A program made the position numbers and the translations under genes. Positions 11,674 to 23,902 of a DNA stretch of 64,000 nt are shown here, in pieces (within the stretch, counting starts at the first letter, position 1; the number at the start of each line of letters is the position of its first letter). The notes under the pieces are model-generated. The model saw nothing but the letters and a program-made list of their open reading frames with translations. It was not told the origin of the DNA and ran no database searches. The stretch lies in contig ML769384.1 of NCBI GenBank assembly GCA_009733575.1, positions 437,257 to 501,256 on the forward strand. The letters run 5' to 3'. The stretch comes from Gymnopus androsaceus JB14 (lineage: Eukaryota; Basidiomycota; Agaricomycetes; Agaricales; Omphalotaceae).

Positions 11674-13159
11674 TCAAGGAGCGGCCATCTGAGCATCAAC
11701 ACCAGGCTGTTGACCAGCCGCTTGTTGACCGTAGTAGCCTAGAATTAAGCATATCAGCTCACGGCCCATAAAATCATAAGGTAAACAATACACACCTCCC
11801 CAATAGTTGGAGTAGTACGAGGAAGGATCAGCAGCCCACTGAGCTTGACCGGCTTGACCTGCAGCGCCATCAGCACCGGGTGCTTGACCACCGGGAGCGA
11901 GGCCAAGACCGCCACCTGTAGCAGCTTGAGGCATACCAGGAGCACCAGGAGCACCACCGCCGGGGGTTCCTCCGGCCTGGTTCGGGAAACCACCGTAACC
12001 ACTGAATGCGTATTGACCATAGGTGTTCGGCTGGGGCATTCCGTACATGGGCTAGACAGTGTTATTCAGAAGGTTGTGATCTAGAAATACCTAAAACTTA
12101 CCATGTTTCCATATGGGGCGGCAGCACCAGCGGTAGGACTGATAGGAGTAGCAACGGCGCCATCTGCCCTATCTTTACCCCAGCTGCATTTGATAGACCT
12201 GCCGTGCACCATTTGGCCTTGAAGCTGAACAATGGCCATTGCAGCGTGCTCATGAGTGTCAAGCTTGACGAAAGCAAAGCCACGGTCGGCTTGCATGCGG
12301 ATCTCAGAGAGATAGCCAATGGACTGGAACAAGGGGATGAGGTCGGCCTGCGTGCAATAGGGTACCAAATTGCCGACATAAACGGTAGTGTTGTAGGCAG
12401 GCGTTTGCTGAACGACGGACTCGTAGGAAAGCGGACCACCCTGGAAGTTGATTGGGGCAGGTGCGCTACCAAGAGCTGGTGCACCAGGACGAGGAGGAGA
12501 CGAAATGGCAGGGCTGCCCTGGGTTTTCTGGTTGGCCCAGTTGACACGGATGGCACGAGAGCCCAACCATTCGCCGTTCATTGTGGCGATAGCCTGCTCA
12601 GCATCGGTCTTGTCGCGGAAAGCGAGGAAACCGTAGCCGCGAGATTTTCCCGAGTTCATATCCCACATGACTCTGGCATCGGACATGGTGCCAAAAGCAC
12701 TGAAAGCCTTTGCAAGAACTTCGTCATTGACCTCTGGACTGAGATCACCGACAAAGACATGGTAATGACCGGTCGTATCCTCCTTGTTTTGTTGGCCTTG
12801 ATAAGCCCAATTGACGCGAATTTCCGTGTCGAAGATCTTGCGGCCGTTAAGAGTCTGAAGAGCAGTCTCCGCAGCACGCATATCCATATATTCGACAAAT
12901 CCATAGTTTAGCCCTCCGTGTTGATAATTTCGGTCGGGGATTATTTTGACATGCTGAACGGGGCCAGCGACAGCAAAGATTTCGGTGAGCATGTACTCTG
13001 TCACCCTGGGGCTCAAATTGCCGACGTAAAGGTGAGCGCGCCTCTGTTTGCGGTGCGGATGAAAATGACGCGGTCCAAGATCAGCATGATATTGACGAGC
13101 AAAATGAGCAGAGAACGCACCGGGGCCTCAGCCACACTTCCCATACCCATTGGATTCAT
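11674..13159 (-). CDS. PUB1: RNA-binding protein with three RRMs (Pub1/TIA-1 type)
   Basis: Poly(U)/AU-rich-element-binding protein of the Pub1/TIA-1 family, involved in mRNA stability and stress granules in other fungi. Exons 13159-13121, 13043-12102, 12051-11796 and 11738-11674 give 433 residues. RRM1 starts near residue 15 (HLYVGNLSPRV), RRM2 near 105 (HVFVGDLSPEV with RNP1 SRGYGFLAF), and RRM3 near 235 (TVYVGNLVPYC with RNP1 DRGFAFVKL). The tail after RRM3 is rich in Gly, Ala, Pro and Gln with YYSNYWGGYYGQQ, a prion-like composition. The first exon of 13 codons (MNPMGMGSVAEAP) joins RRM1 through a clean GT-AG intron. Sequence upstream of the start is GA-rich. Confidence 0.92.
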
Positions 13160-13445
13160 GATTGAGGAAAGATGAAAAGAAATGAGATCTGAGTGACAAG
13201 TATAAGCTAGGGGCAAGAACTGAGCGAAAAAAAAAGTCGTACGAAAGACAGGAAGAGAGACAAGTCCGTCAGAGATAGAGGAAACAGATGAGAGAGACTG
13301 AGAGAGACTGAGAGGAAAAGAGAAAGAGAAAAAAGGATACTGGAAACACAACCAGAGACGAGATATCAGAGTTCAGGTCCAAGAGTTTAGCGCTTAGCGT
13401 CACGTCACGGTGCAAGAGCTCAATTGTATTTTACAGCAATTGTAA
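13160..13445. other. Intergenic, 286 bp
   Basis: Promoter side of the PUB1-type gene, with a purine-rich GAGAGA tract at about 13240-13340; also the 3' flank of the prohibitin gene. Confidence 0.4.
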
Positions 13446-14653
13446 CTACTTTGTAGGTACATTTAGCAGCAAATTACCGTTACTACTGGGCACATATGTT
13501 ACGTTGGGATTTTGTGATAATGAAGTCGCAATTGCTTTGCTGGCTTCAATCCTTCGTCAGCGTGACAAACGCTTCCCCAGCCTTGTCCAAAGCCAGTGAT
13601 ATCGTGCGGGCAGCTTGTGCTTCTCCCTCTGCACGTATAACTGCAGCTTGTTTTTCTTGTTGCGCCTAAAACGTGGTCAAATCAGAGACGAGTCAATCTG
13701 GTAAGCTCCGGTACTACAAACCTTTTCAACAATGAACTTGGCTCTTTCAGCATCTAGAACGCAGTGAGTTGATGGATACATCTAAATATCAGGCATAAGC
13801 CTACCTTGCTGGGCAATCTGCTTGGCCTCGACAGCTGATGTGAATTCCTACAGACTCAAGTTAAGCAAGACTCCATAAAGACCTTTGACCAACGCCTACT
13901 TTTCCGAATGTCAAATGTGTAATCGAAACATCTTCAAGCACAAGGTTGAATTCCCCTGCTCGCGTTAGCAGATCCTCACGAATCCTCGCAGAAACCTACA
14001 GCAACACCAGCAAAAGTGAGGACTCAGTTCAAAAAAAAGGTACGCACTACTCACCACTTCTCGCTGAGTAATGAGCTCGGCAGCGTCAAACTGAGCTACA
14101 ATACTCTTCAACACTTCGTTTCCAATGGAAGGCAAGCACCCTCTCGTCATAGTCCAGTCCGAGGTTTTGGTAGATTTCAGAAAGGTGCTCGACGTCTGGT
14201 CGAGACAATACACGGAGGGTGATCGAGACCATTTGTAAATCTTTCGAACCAGTAGTTGTGGTGATATTCTGTTCCAAGACCAAGTATGAATGCCAGTGAC
14301 CAAATTCCAAGTTCAACTCATCAGCATACCCTAGGTTTGATTCGGACATCGTACAGAATGGCGCGCTGAAGCCCTGGAACGAGGAAATGGGTTCCTTCGC
14401 CGGAAGCCTAAATACAAAAGTGAATTAAAAACCAGAACAAAAAAACACGAAAACTCACCACACCCTTTACTCCAGAAAATCTGTCGAACATGACCGCACG
14501 GTATCCTCCAGGAACATCATAAATACTAGCTTGAATTCCCGTTATCCCAATGGCGAGCGGCACTATAAAAGATACTCTATCAGTCCGAGCATTAATTCAA
14601 GCATTGCTGGCATACGCACCGATAAGCCGTTGGAGATTTTGAGCAAAAGCCAT
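13446..14653 (-). CDS. PHB1: Prohibitin PHB1, with two +1 frameshifts
   Basis: Subunit of the mitochondrial inner-membrane prohibitin ring (Phb1/Phb2) that stabilises respiratory proteins. Exons: 14653-14620, 14562-14459, 14407-14330, 14268-14055, 13995-13900, 13847-13805, 13753-13722, and 13665 to a stop at 13448-13446. Typical segments are [52 protein letters not shown] and [19 protein letters not shown]. Two single-base insertions break the frame: an extra base near 14134 between ERVL and [12 protein letters not shown], and an extra base near 13557 between AFVTL and [12 protein letters not shown]. Uncorrected, the second would end the protein at TGA 13548-13546. The residual length matches normal prohibitin once both are discounted. 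Because PHB1 is so conserved, assembly error is the likelier cause, but real inactivation is not excluded. Confidence 0.88.
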
Positions 14654-14799
14654 GAGAGAAAGAAGAAGAAAGAAAGTGCCGTCTCACACTTGCATGCAAG
14701 TTACCGACGCGTCTTTTCGGCAACGAGCGCTAGGGCTGAGCGCTCTCCTCCGATTTTCGTTCGACTACAGCTGGTCATTCTCTAAATAATCTACACAAA

Positions 14800-17249
14800 C
14801 TATTCTAACAATGCATCCCCCTTCATATCCCCTTCCATCCTCGCGGAATGACTCCCAAACTGCATCGCACGCTTCCTCCGCCCACTAGCCTCAACCAACC
14901 CAAGTTTCCTCGCAGCCAGTCTAAGCAAAATCTTGTCACCCACCCCCAGAGATAACCTCGGATCCATTTTCATTTGAACTGGCAGATTCGCCAAGTAAGA
15001 GACGACGTCGAGTGAGAGAAATGGATGCCGAGTTTCTTTTCCATGAGATGAAATCACTCGGTCGTCTCTACCGAGGTTGCGAGTTGGTATGCGATCAATT
15101 TCGAGCTGGAGCTGTGTGTATGTAGGATTTACGGTTGAGTATTGGCATGTCATACATGCAGGTTGGGTTACTTGCCTCTTCTATCACACCTGCCCATCCA
15201 CCCGTAATAAACGCAGATCGATGTCGGCCGTACCCGCCTAGTAATTCGTCTGACCCGAGTCCGTTTATCAGTACTCTCGCCGGACTTGTGTATGGAATAG
15301 GTTCATCTTCTGGCTCGGGCCGTACTTGACCAATACCACGAGACGCAAAGTAAAGCGCTAACGCAAGACTCTGTGGATCTGGAATTAGCTTTTTCTTTCC
15401 TCCAGTCGGACGCAGAATCACTGACTAAATCCATAACGGTCCTCACAGGGTTCATCAGTCCCTCGACGTGTTGTCGAGCTGCCTTTGACTCCTAAGAGAA
15501 ACAGCGTTGAGTATGTATCGACAAAAGCGCAGAAAAGAAACGACCAACGTGGTATGGAACGTTAACCTCGACCTATATACATTTTCAAAAAACAGTATCA
15601 TCATGGACTGAACTTGAGCACACGCACAAAGTTCCACACTCGTCCAGGACACAGCTGACGCAGTTCCTCAACCTCTTCAAGGCCGGTTACTCGATCTGGG
15701 ACCATATACTGAGGAGAGTTTGATGAGGCGACATTATTGGCAGACTCGTTCACTCCGTTCCGAGCTTTTGATTTCTTTTTACGCCCACCATTGGGATTAC
15801 CCTCTTGCAGCACCTTCATTTTTCGAGGATTTTCAAAAGCGACATTTAATAGATCGATGGGCTCGTCTCGAGGGACATGTCTGAATCAATGAATTTTTTT
15901 TAGAGAAAAGGACGAAGAAGAAGAGAGTAAAAATTACCTATCAGCTAAAAGCGTCAAGATGGTAGAATCGATACCGCCGCTAAAAAGCACTGCAACTCTA
16001 CATTGTCCTTGCAAGTGATCTGGTAGGAATGTTGACCGAGTGTAAGAGATCGAGAGGGAGATACATACGGGTCTCGAGGTATATCACGAACTTTTAACAT
16101 GACACTTCGATCCAAGACCGATATCAAGCCATCCACTGATTCTTGCAGCCAGTCTGGAATAACGTCCAGACTGTCGTCCGGGAGAGGCGTATCGTTTGGA
16201 GGCAAGATGGTGTTGACCTTTGCAGGTTGCGCCTAACCATTTTGGTCGTCCATGAGTGCACTAGGGACTGATGGTGGGCACAGTACGTACTCACATAGAA
16301 GTTAACTGAGCCAGCATCGGCGCGTGAAAAAGTTGTCAGACAATCATCAAAGGCAGAGACGATCTGAGGGCAGATGAGACCAGATGAAAAAGAAGCCAAG
16401 CCCAGACACCCACGTCCTTGGATTCGTTCAATAATCCAACGTCGAGACATAGTATATTGGTTGTATCGAGCTCTTCAAAAGAATAACCCGAATCTGATCC
16501 CGCTGATACAGAAGCCAAAATAAAGTACGGGTTCGCTGTGGATGGTCGATGAATTAGCAAAGACCGACGTCCCAAGGGATCCCGAGCGAAAAATAGCTTT
16601 TGAACGGTTGCCTAGCTTCAACGTGTTACATTGAAAAAAATATCAGGCTGAACCCTGGCTCACATTGTAAAACACAAATGCGTATCTGATGAGCATATGT
16701 AAGTTCGAGATTCTCGGAAGTCAGTAAAAATACACGTACGGCCCTTCAATGGATGCAAAGAGGTCTCGAACCTGTTCGCATGTTTCGAGAGAATACAACT
16801 GCTCAAAGAGTTTTATTCCGTCGTTCTCATCTGCGTGGATCTGAATAAACAGTGAGTTAGAGACCAGTGCATCCGCGTTGATACTGACGTCTAATCCTGC
16901 GAAAACCTGCAGATAAATCGTAAATGGCAAGCGGTGAGGGAAGTCCCGCTGTGATCCAATATAATTCCAATATAATTACCTCTCCGTTCCAACAGAATAC
17001 GTTTCCATCGCGCTTGTGTGGTTGAATAACGGGATCGTTTCCTCTGAGACGGAGTTCAGAGGAAAAGAATTCGAGATCAAGCTGAGAGAGACAAGTTCGA
17101 CACGACTTGCGTGCATCAGGACCTAAATTTCATGAACGCTAGTACTTTAGTAGATTCAAGTGATATTCACCGCGGGTCGCGTTTGCTTCACGAAGCTTTT
17201 GACAGAGTATTTCTGGAGCTTGGCCAATTTGAGCAAAAATGCCACACAT
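14800..17249 (-). CDS. ASNSD1: Asparagine synthetase domain-containing protein 1-like
   Basis: Protein with an N-terminal class II glutaminase domain and a C-terminal asparagine-synthase-type ATP-pyrophosphatase domain, like human ASNSD1 and yeast YML096W. Its true substrate is not established. It starts MCGIFAQIG with the nucleophile Cys2 at 17249. About a dozen exons follow. The glutaminase region includes DGNVFCWNGEVFAGLD and IEGPYAFVFYN, then FFARDPLGRRSLL. The synthase domain has the P-loop VAVLFSGGIDST, reached through the acceptor at about 15992, and NGLGSDELLGGYGRHR. The intron near 15174 fits a GC-AG pair (GVIEE, donor GCAAGT, then LQLEIDRIPTRNL). Introns with GTCAGT donors occur twice. 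Divergent from the membrane-protein gene at 17393 with 143 bp between starts. Confidence 0.88.
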
Positions 17250-17392
17250 GGCAACAATCTCACTTGAGAGTATCTGTTGAAAAAGAAGTGGAGATTTGAT
17301 ATATGGGCGCTTAATAGCCTAAGCTTCCTTGTAACCTTCCTCCCAACCTCCTGTTTTGTCTTTGGGCGGCGCGGCAGGGATCCACCTTGTCA

Positions 17393-18508
17393 ATGGTTTC
17401 AGAGACCCTCATTATCATCGTCGTAGTTGCTGCCGTCGCTGTTTTCGCCCTGCTGCTGGTCAGTTACATGTTCTGGTCAAAATCAAAGCGAAATGCAATC
17501 CCGTTGCCTCCAGTGCAGCCATTAGCTCATGACCGAGAAACGGGGTCTTCAAGCTTTGGCTGCGGAGAAAGAGCGCGAAAAATCCTTGTATCTACAGCTA
17601 GTTGCTCCTTCCTGGCCTGATATAAAGTCGGCTGGCTCCTCAGAGTCTGGTTCAACAGCCAATACATATCCTCCTGTCCCTCCTGGAATATCTCCCGTAA
17701 AGCGCTATCCGCATTCAGTCGCTTCCTCAGCCCGTTCCAATCTTAGCAGTGGAATTCCTCATGCTCCCAATTCCACAGTTCAGATTGTGCTCCCGGCACC
17801 ATTATCCCTAGCTTCAAATTTTGCGCAGGATACTTCCCGCTATAGCGTAGCAGATGAATGGGCTTCTCAGGCCATTTACAACGGCAAGTTTAATGTAATT
17901 TGATCTTCTTTCATCTTCTAATGTCTCCAGTAGACCAGCCTACACGCTTGCGTTCTAGTCACTCGTTATCTAAATCTCACACTCGTTCCCAAAGTCATTT
18001 CCAGACTCCTCCAACCTCATCCCCTCAGACTCGCTCCCGTACAAACTCCTTATCCAATCTAGCTCCAGCCTATCGCGCACCACCTGTTCATTCAAAATCA
18101 TACCCTCCTATAGTGCCATCGCTTCCCCCACCTGTACCACGGATACCTTCCATGTACAGCGAATTCAGATATGCTCCTCGAGCCTCAGATCATTCTGAAA
18201 ATCCTCCCAGGAGAAGCAGGAGTCGTGGCCCGTCTCAGAGTCCGGATAGCCAGCTACCTGCTTCTGAAAATCCACCGAGAAGAAGTAGGAGTCGTGGTCC
18301 GTCTCGGGATGTACCATCCCAGAGCTCGAATCGGATTCCTGAACCTCCAGTCCCAATCATCCAGGCAGCTCCTAGTGCTAGGGAGAGAAGTAGAAGCCGA
18401 GGGCGTAGTCATAATGTACCATCTCAGAATTTGGACTGGGTATCTGAAGCTCTAGTCATGAACAATTCACGGACCAGACAGAGTAGCCTACCTCAATCTC
18501 GCATCTAG
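17393..18508 (+). CDS. Single-pass membrane protein with SR-type repeats
   Basis: Unrecognised protein of about 333 residues. Exons 17393-17458, 17526-17883 and 17931-18508 sum to 1002 nt, exactly in frame. The N-terminal 22 residues are a hydrophobic segment (ETLIIIVVVAAVAVFALLL), either a signal anchor or a transmembrane helix. A short coiled-coil-like charged stretch follows (AAEKEREKSLYLQL), then a Pro/Ser-rich region. The C-terminal third contains two exact copies of ENPPRRSRSRGPS and a weaker third (RSRSRGRSHN). The second intron needs a GC donor (GCAAGT at 17884-17889), because the GT donors nearby do not connect the two open frames. The first intron has a GTCAGT donor. Function unknown; orientation in the membrane cannot be decided. 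Confidence 0.65.
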
Positions 18509-18750
18509 CACAAAGTTCATTGAATTATTCCTTTCCTTTACGCTTCCTTTCATTTACGCGCATCATCCTCTATATAGACTACTTGGCATACCGTACATTT
18601 GCTGGCTATCCAATCTTCCTGGACACTTTTCTGCGCTCACAACACGTAGCCATGTATACAAGTCAAGATTATCTTGAAATAAATGTTACTCCAATGCAAT
18701 ACTGTATAATTTAGGTGTATACTACGGTAATGTCCCCAACTGCTGTCTCA
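18509..18750. other. Intergenic between convergent genes
   Basis: 242 bp shared 3' flank of the membrane-protein gene and the squalene synthase gene. Nothing recognised. Confidence 0.4.
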
Positions 18751-20470
18751 TTACGGGTTTGCATAGTAATCATCCGAGTACTTGAGAGCCACAAACACAA
18801 TTCCAACAGTCAAAGCAATGATGAGTACAAAGGCCGCGCCGGCGAACGCAGGCACCTCCCAAGGTATGCCATCCTGTGCCGCCGATGTCGCTCGTCCATT
18901 AGTCCCAGTCGCTGTTGTCCCGTTCTTTAGATGCGCAATACGCTTCCGTTTCGAGATTTCCTGGTCAATCTTTTGTTCTTTCTGATAGATTGTCGTCCGT
19001 GCATCTTCGGGATCGAAGGTAGCAGGATTGCCAGCGGTTTGAGGAATGTTCACGAAGGATGGGAAGTTGTGTTCACACCATTGCTCGACCTGGATGTAGA
19101 TCACATTTAGAAATCATGACAATGCATTTTTAAGAAAATATTCTTACCTTTCCACAGGCGACCGATATTTGGAGGAAGTTGGGGTCCTCAGGGACAGCTT
19201 TTGCGTGGATTTTCCGACAGTAATTACGGAATATCTCTGCCACGTCTCGAGGATTCGTTGAGCGCATGATAAGCTACGAGTAATTCATGAGCAAAGATAC
19301 GCAAACGGAGTAGAAGAATTGACTTACGGAAGCTGCCTCTGCTTTCCGAATCTTGATATTCCGCTGGAACATTATAGGATTCATGAAGCAAAGCTCGAGT
19401 GTTGCGATCGCCATAGTTGCGGGGATAGCACAGAACACGAACACGCTTTGGTTCTTCAGTAACCGAAGATAGTCTAGTGCATCCGTCAAGTGCCTCATCG
19501 CGTCCAGGATCATTGCGCTCTGTACCCACTGAGCGCGTATTTCAGCTCCGGGAGCGTACATTTCTTTCATCTCTTCAAAGCCTCCGTACAACTTCCTTCC
19601 CCAAATCTCCTTCGGCCAAAAGAACCGCTTGTCATCAGTATCTTCGCGGTAGTCACGAATTATGTTGGTTTTCTGCAGCAGGAGACCCATCGAATTGGAT
19701 ATTTCGAGTTGGGTGCCTAGCCATGAAACTTCTTTTTTTGAGGCAGAGAACAAGCGGGAAAGACCTTCACCGACGAGACCGGCAACGTAATGGCAGTAGA
19801 GGTCGTAGTCTTCAATGGTCTCGATGTACATCGAGCCCGTGGTAGCAGCTTTGTGAGCAAAGTCTGCCATGCCGTTCTCCATCTTTAGGGTAATGTCGAG
19901 GATGACTGATTTATACCTGGTTTGAACGCGTGAATATTACAAAATCGAGGAAAATTCAACGGAACAAACGCGTACTCTGGGTCGAGAAGATTAACTTCTT
20001 CTACAACCTGGTCGTACTCGACTAATAACTGGCGGTCTTTCTCGTTGGGTCCACAACCATCAAACTTCCATCCAGGGGTAGTGGTCAATTCGTGGAACGA
20101 CCGAAGGATGGGTTGCTTCACGTCGTCGGGTATAGTCATATCGTCTTCAATGGTATCTAAACCTCTCAAAACGAGGTAGAACATGCAAATCTAATTGAGT
20201 AAGTAACATATTATACCAAGTCGAGAGCGCTATACTCACTGTTCTGGCCAAGTCTCCGTCCACCTCTTTAATGACAGCAGAGAAACTCCTGCTCGTCATA
20301 TCCAGAAACTCCCAACACCGCCGCATACTTTTTCTGTCCCAACCAGAAGTTGCGTGTTCTTGCATGGCTGTAATGTCGCGTTTCTGTTCATGAAAAAGCC
20401 AGAATTGTAAGAGAGTTCGGAACTCGAAGGGGTGAGTGACGAGTAGAGTTAGCCATTTTGCAGCTCCCAT
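18751..20470 (-). CDS. ERG9: Squalene synthase (farnesyl-diphosphate farnesyltransferase)
   Basis: Joins two farnesyl diphosphates to squalene, the first committed step of ergosterol synthesis, at the ER membrane. Exons 20470-20240, 20190-19976, 19916-19328, 19273-19148 and 19089-18751 sum to 1500 nt, or 499 residues. The two Asp-rich substrate motifs are present: LDTIEDDM near residue 82 and NIIRDYREDTDDKRFFWP near residue 220. YVAGLVGEGLSRLFSAS is also typical, and GKVEQWCEHNFPSF lies in the C-terminal part. The last 30 residues form the ER anchor helix (VPAFAGAAFVLIIALTVGIVFVALKY), preceded by a variable linker. No frameshift seen. All introns are GT-AG. Confidence 0.96.
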
Positions 20471-21001
20471 GACGGATAATTAGGATGAGATAGTTGAAGG
20501 AAGGAAACAACGCAAAGGAGCTTTAAATCCTCTCTGGAAAATCGTACCACATTCCGTGGATTTCCATTCCGCCGCATTTCTACAATCGTAAGCATTTCCG
20601 GACCTGAGCGTTCTACAATCAGGAGCAGGTTCTATCCTCGATCCGAAACATTCGCAGCCACTTTCCACTGGACCCTAATGTAATTATAATATATCCCGAT
20701 AATTGAACATGCTTGATAGAGATTCGCTACACGCCAAAATCTTCTCCCGTCGGGTGCAATGAAAAAAGCACCTATGTCATTAAAATGGTCCTGTCGACCT
20801 TGGACAATATTCACCCCACTGCATTGATATCTACTTCCAAAACCGTTTACTCTGTCTCTTAAGTTGATGAATAAGCGCCGGTAAGTAAGCGATTGATGCC
20901 GTGCTTTCTGACAGTCACTGCGAGTCGATTCTTTCGCGACGTAGTACTAAGACTACCATTGGCCTTAGCCTTTTTCTTCATTCACATCGCCTGTCTTCCA
21001 A
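20471..21001. other. Intergenic, about 530 bp
   Basis: Divergent region between squalene synthase and the F-box pseudogene. No convincing ORF or RNA gene. Confidence 0.4.
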
Positions 21002-22820
21002 ATGGCACAGTATCTCTCACTACCTCGTATCGAAGATCCAATCTGGCTTGAACCAGTCGACATTTCCTTCCTTCGACATCGAATTTCCGAGGCAGAGACT
21101 CAGCTAGAGAGCCTCGAAACCCAGATTTCCGAGCTAGCGCGCCACAAAAATGCGAAAACCGTAGAGATTTCTTCGTTACGAAACATCCTTGCACCTGTTC
21201 GCCGAGTTCCGCTAGAAATCTCTCTCCGAAATCTTCCAACTTGTATGTTTTCCTGAGGGACAGCTATCCGTACATACACCGTGCGAGCATAACATCATAC
21301 GATACACCTCCATCCTCTCTACCGTATGTGTAGCTTGGAGGAAGGCTGCCCACGCTACACCTCGGCTTTGGTCAAGATTGTGTCTTGCCTTGGAGAAGCC
21401 CAGCGGTAGAGCACTTACGGAAGTTGGGTGGGTTAAAGAGTGGATTAATCGGAGTCAAAGTTTTCCCTTGGACTTGTATCTTGATTTTTACCATCTCCCC
21501 GATACTGTTGTTCCATCCACAGTCGTTCAATTTTTGAATTTGACCTGGACCTTCAGTCAAGAGCTTCGGACACTCCACATGCACTCCACATGGAGGGGGA
21601 GTTATCACTGCTTCTTCCTCTTTTTCGTCTACCGGCCTCTTCTCTGTCCCAATTGGAAGAGGTGTATCTTGTAAACTGGGCCTCTTCAGACGGTGAGGTT
21701 GAAGAGTTGATGCATCTTGAGCAACTCGAAACGTTCTTGGGAGCACCCAAATTACAACACGTTGAGCTCAAAGAGTACAACCCTTTCTCCTTTCTCCTTT
21801 CCCAAACAATTGGCACTTCCTTTGGAACAATTATCGTCACTAAGAATCACTACTACTGTCGCCTCAGCGACTGATTTCGATCCAGACCTGTATGTGCGCA
21901 TCCTACGCTGTTGCGTGAATCTTTTCCACCTCAAAATCAGGTTGGATGCAGCTTTCCATGATCACTCAGCCCTTGGATTCAGTAAAGACTTCACCGTTAC
22001 TTTACTTGTATTGAAGTCGTTCGATGTCTCTGTGAATGACATGCCATTTGGTTCAGTGAACCTCGTATGCGGCATCACTACACCTTGCCTCGAAGAGCTG
22101 ACTCTTCGTTAAGATCTCCAAGATACCCATGATCTTTTTATGGATGTGGCCAGCTTCATACACCGCTCTTCAACTCCTGTAATGTCATCTCTGACACTGT
22201 TTGGGATCTGGACTCCGTCTGGCGAAAACGAAATCCTTACACAGAACCTGATCAGATCATTGTCTCTCTTCCCCGCAATCAGCTCACTTCGGTTTCGTGA
22301 ATATATGGGTCCTCTGTTTCGAGCGTTGGCTTTTACCAAAGACTACGATCCTCTTCTTCCAAAGCTCAGAAACTTTGAACTATACGTTCCACATGACATG
22401 TATGACCATGGTGACCTTTCGGAATTTACGCCCACGATTCTTTCACGGTGGTGGCTAGATGAGCGGAAACAATCCGATGGCCTTGGTGGATCGCTTCGTT
22501 TGAAAAAGGTCGTCCTACGGTGCCTTTACGAGGAAAAAATTCCGGATGATATACCTCATGACCTGGGTTACTTGTGGATATTGATACAGATTAGTTTCTC
22601 AAGTATGCCTATCATTCTTAGTGCTTGTCTCGTGCTTACAGTAAACTTACCAGCAGGAACAAAACCGCATGGCTATGTAAAATCTTCCTTATCTCGTGCA
22701 CAGGTCCTAGAGAAATGCTTGGGATCGTCAGTAGAAAATAAAGACTCTTCTACAACTGATGGTTTCGAACGGACCGTTAACGCAAGCTGCATAGATTGTG
22801 GCAAGATTGTGGTCGTTTAA
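21002..22820 (+). pseudogene. F-box/LRR-like gene with frameshifts and an internal stop
   Basis: Resembles the basidiomycete F-box families. The N-terminal coiled stretch (ISEAETQLESLETQISELAR) is followed by a degenerate F-box region (ILAPVRRVPLEI, then VCVAWRKAAHATPRLW after an intron) and LRR-like strands. The reading frame changes near 21590-21600, at a run of five G, and again near 21785-21800, at a TTTC-rich run. An in-frame TAA follows at 22110-22112, after PCLEELTLR, and the same frame then reopens (FMDVASFIHRSSTPVMSSL). Three independent lesions argue for a pseudogene more strongly than in the other frameshifted genes. It is not close in sequence to the F-box copies at 0.8 and 53-57 kb. 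The 3' limit is uncertain. Confidence 0.65.
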
Positions 22821-23902
22821 AACTTTTCGTCCTGGAATCACTTTCAAAAGAGCTCTAAGTATGGATTTTCACTTTCAATTATCCTTTGTGGTCTTGCATC
22901 AGAAATTGTTGAGACGTTTGGACGATTGCGCCTGCTCGTCGAGGTTGGTTTGAGGTTGGTCTCCGCTCAGCATCTCTGGAAACCTGCAAAAGGCATCCGC
23001 ACATTCATATTTTCAACGTCATTTTGTCGTCAACGCTCTCTGTTGACGCGGCCCAAGCTTTGAACGGTCCTAGCGACCTGACGGTCAAAGGTTGGTGGCC
23101 ACTGAGGCAACACTGTAACCGAACGTTCTATGCTCATTTTGTTTAGGTATCGCATTGTACTGTTCCACTGCCAGTGGTCATCCCGTCTTCTAGTGGTAGC
23201 ACTACGCCCTCAATAAACTCTCGGGAGGATGGACCCTAAATTTAATTTGCAGATCTGACCTGCCTTTATTTTCAGTCTTCAACCTGTGTCTTGCCGCGAA
23301 CTTGCCTCATTTTCAGGCTCCCCTTGGCAGGAAGTAACACGAAATACCTCGAAAAGTTTGATGAAGGTAGAGCTATGGGTAACCCTCAAATTGCCAGGAG
23401 GCAACGGAGCTGAAGGGTGTACTTCGGCGGTACGAACAACAGTTCGTTTACAGGTATTGTATGGGTGGGATGTATCTTTTGATCTAATTCCACATTGGCA
23501 GCAGAATGGTATTCATTTGATACTGCATGTGCGTATGTCTTTCATGAAGCTTGGATTATTGGAGCGATCTTGAGAGCAAACCTTTCGACCTTTTTTTTTG
23601 CCCAGTAGGTACGCGGAGGAGGTCAAACGTGGGCGTCTACGCAGCCAATCGGATTTCCGCGCCGAAGATCTCTATTGAGGTCGTGTGCCAGCAAACGTTC
23701 GAGCATTTAGCGAGTGCTGATGATTGGCTGGTGACAGTAAGGAGTGCTCGTGTGCGCCGAGGGCCAAAATGTGAATACTTGTTTCAATCCTTTAAAGGTT
23801 GGTTAGTTCTCTTCCCTCTACTTATTTACTTTTTTATCGAACAGGATAACACGCTCTACACGACATAGTATAGCGTACAAGCACTTAACCATCACCTAGA
23901 CC
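22821..23902. other. Long intergenic stretch
   Basis: About 1.1 kb without a recognisable gene. Two ORFs of about 100 codons (23286-23573 and 23551-23868) show no motif and are probably chance, though a decayed 3' part of the upstream F-box pseudogene could extend here. The right end serves as promoter of the bHLH gene. Confidence 0.35.

Noticed and set aside
12006..12911. 301-codon ORF on the plus strand opposite the RRM protein gene
   Set aside because: It lies antisense to a clear three-RRM gene with conserved motifs; the long open frame follows from codon bias and carries no motif.
23286..23868. Two open frames before the bHLH gene
   Set aside because: No motif, no conserved segment, no plausible splice junctions connecting them.
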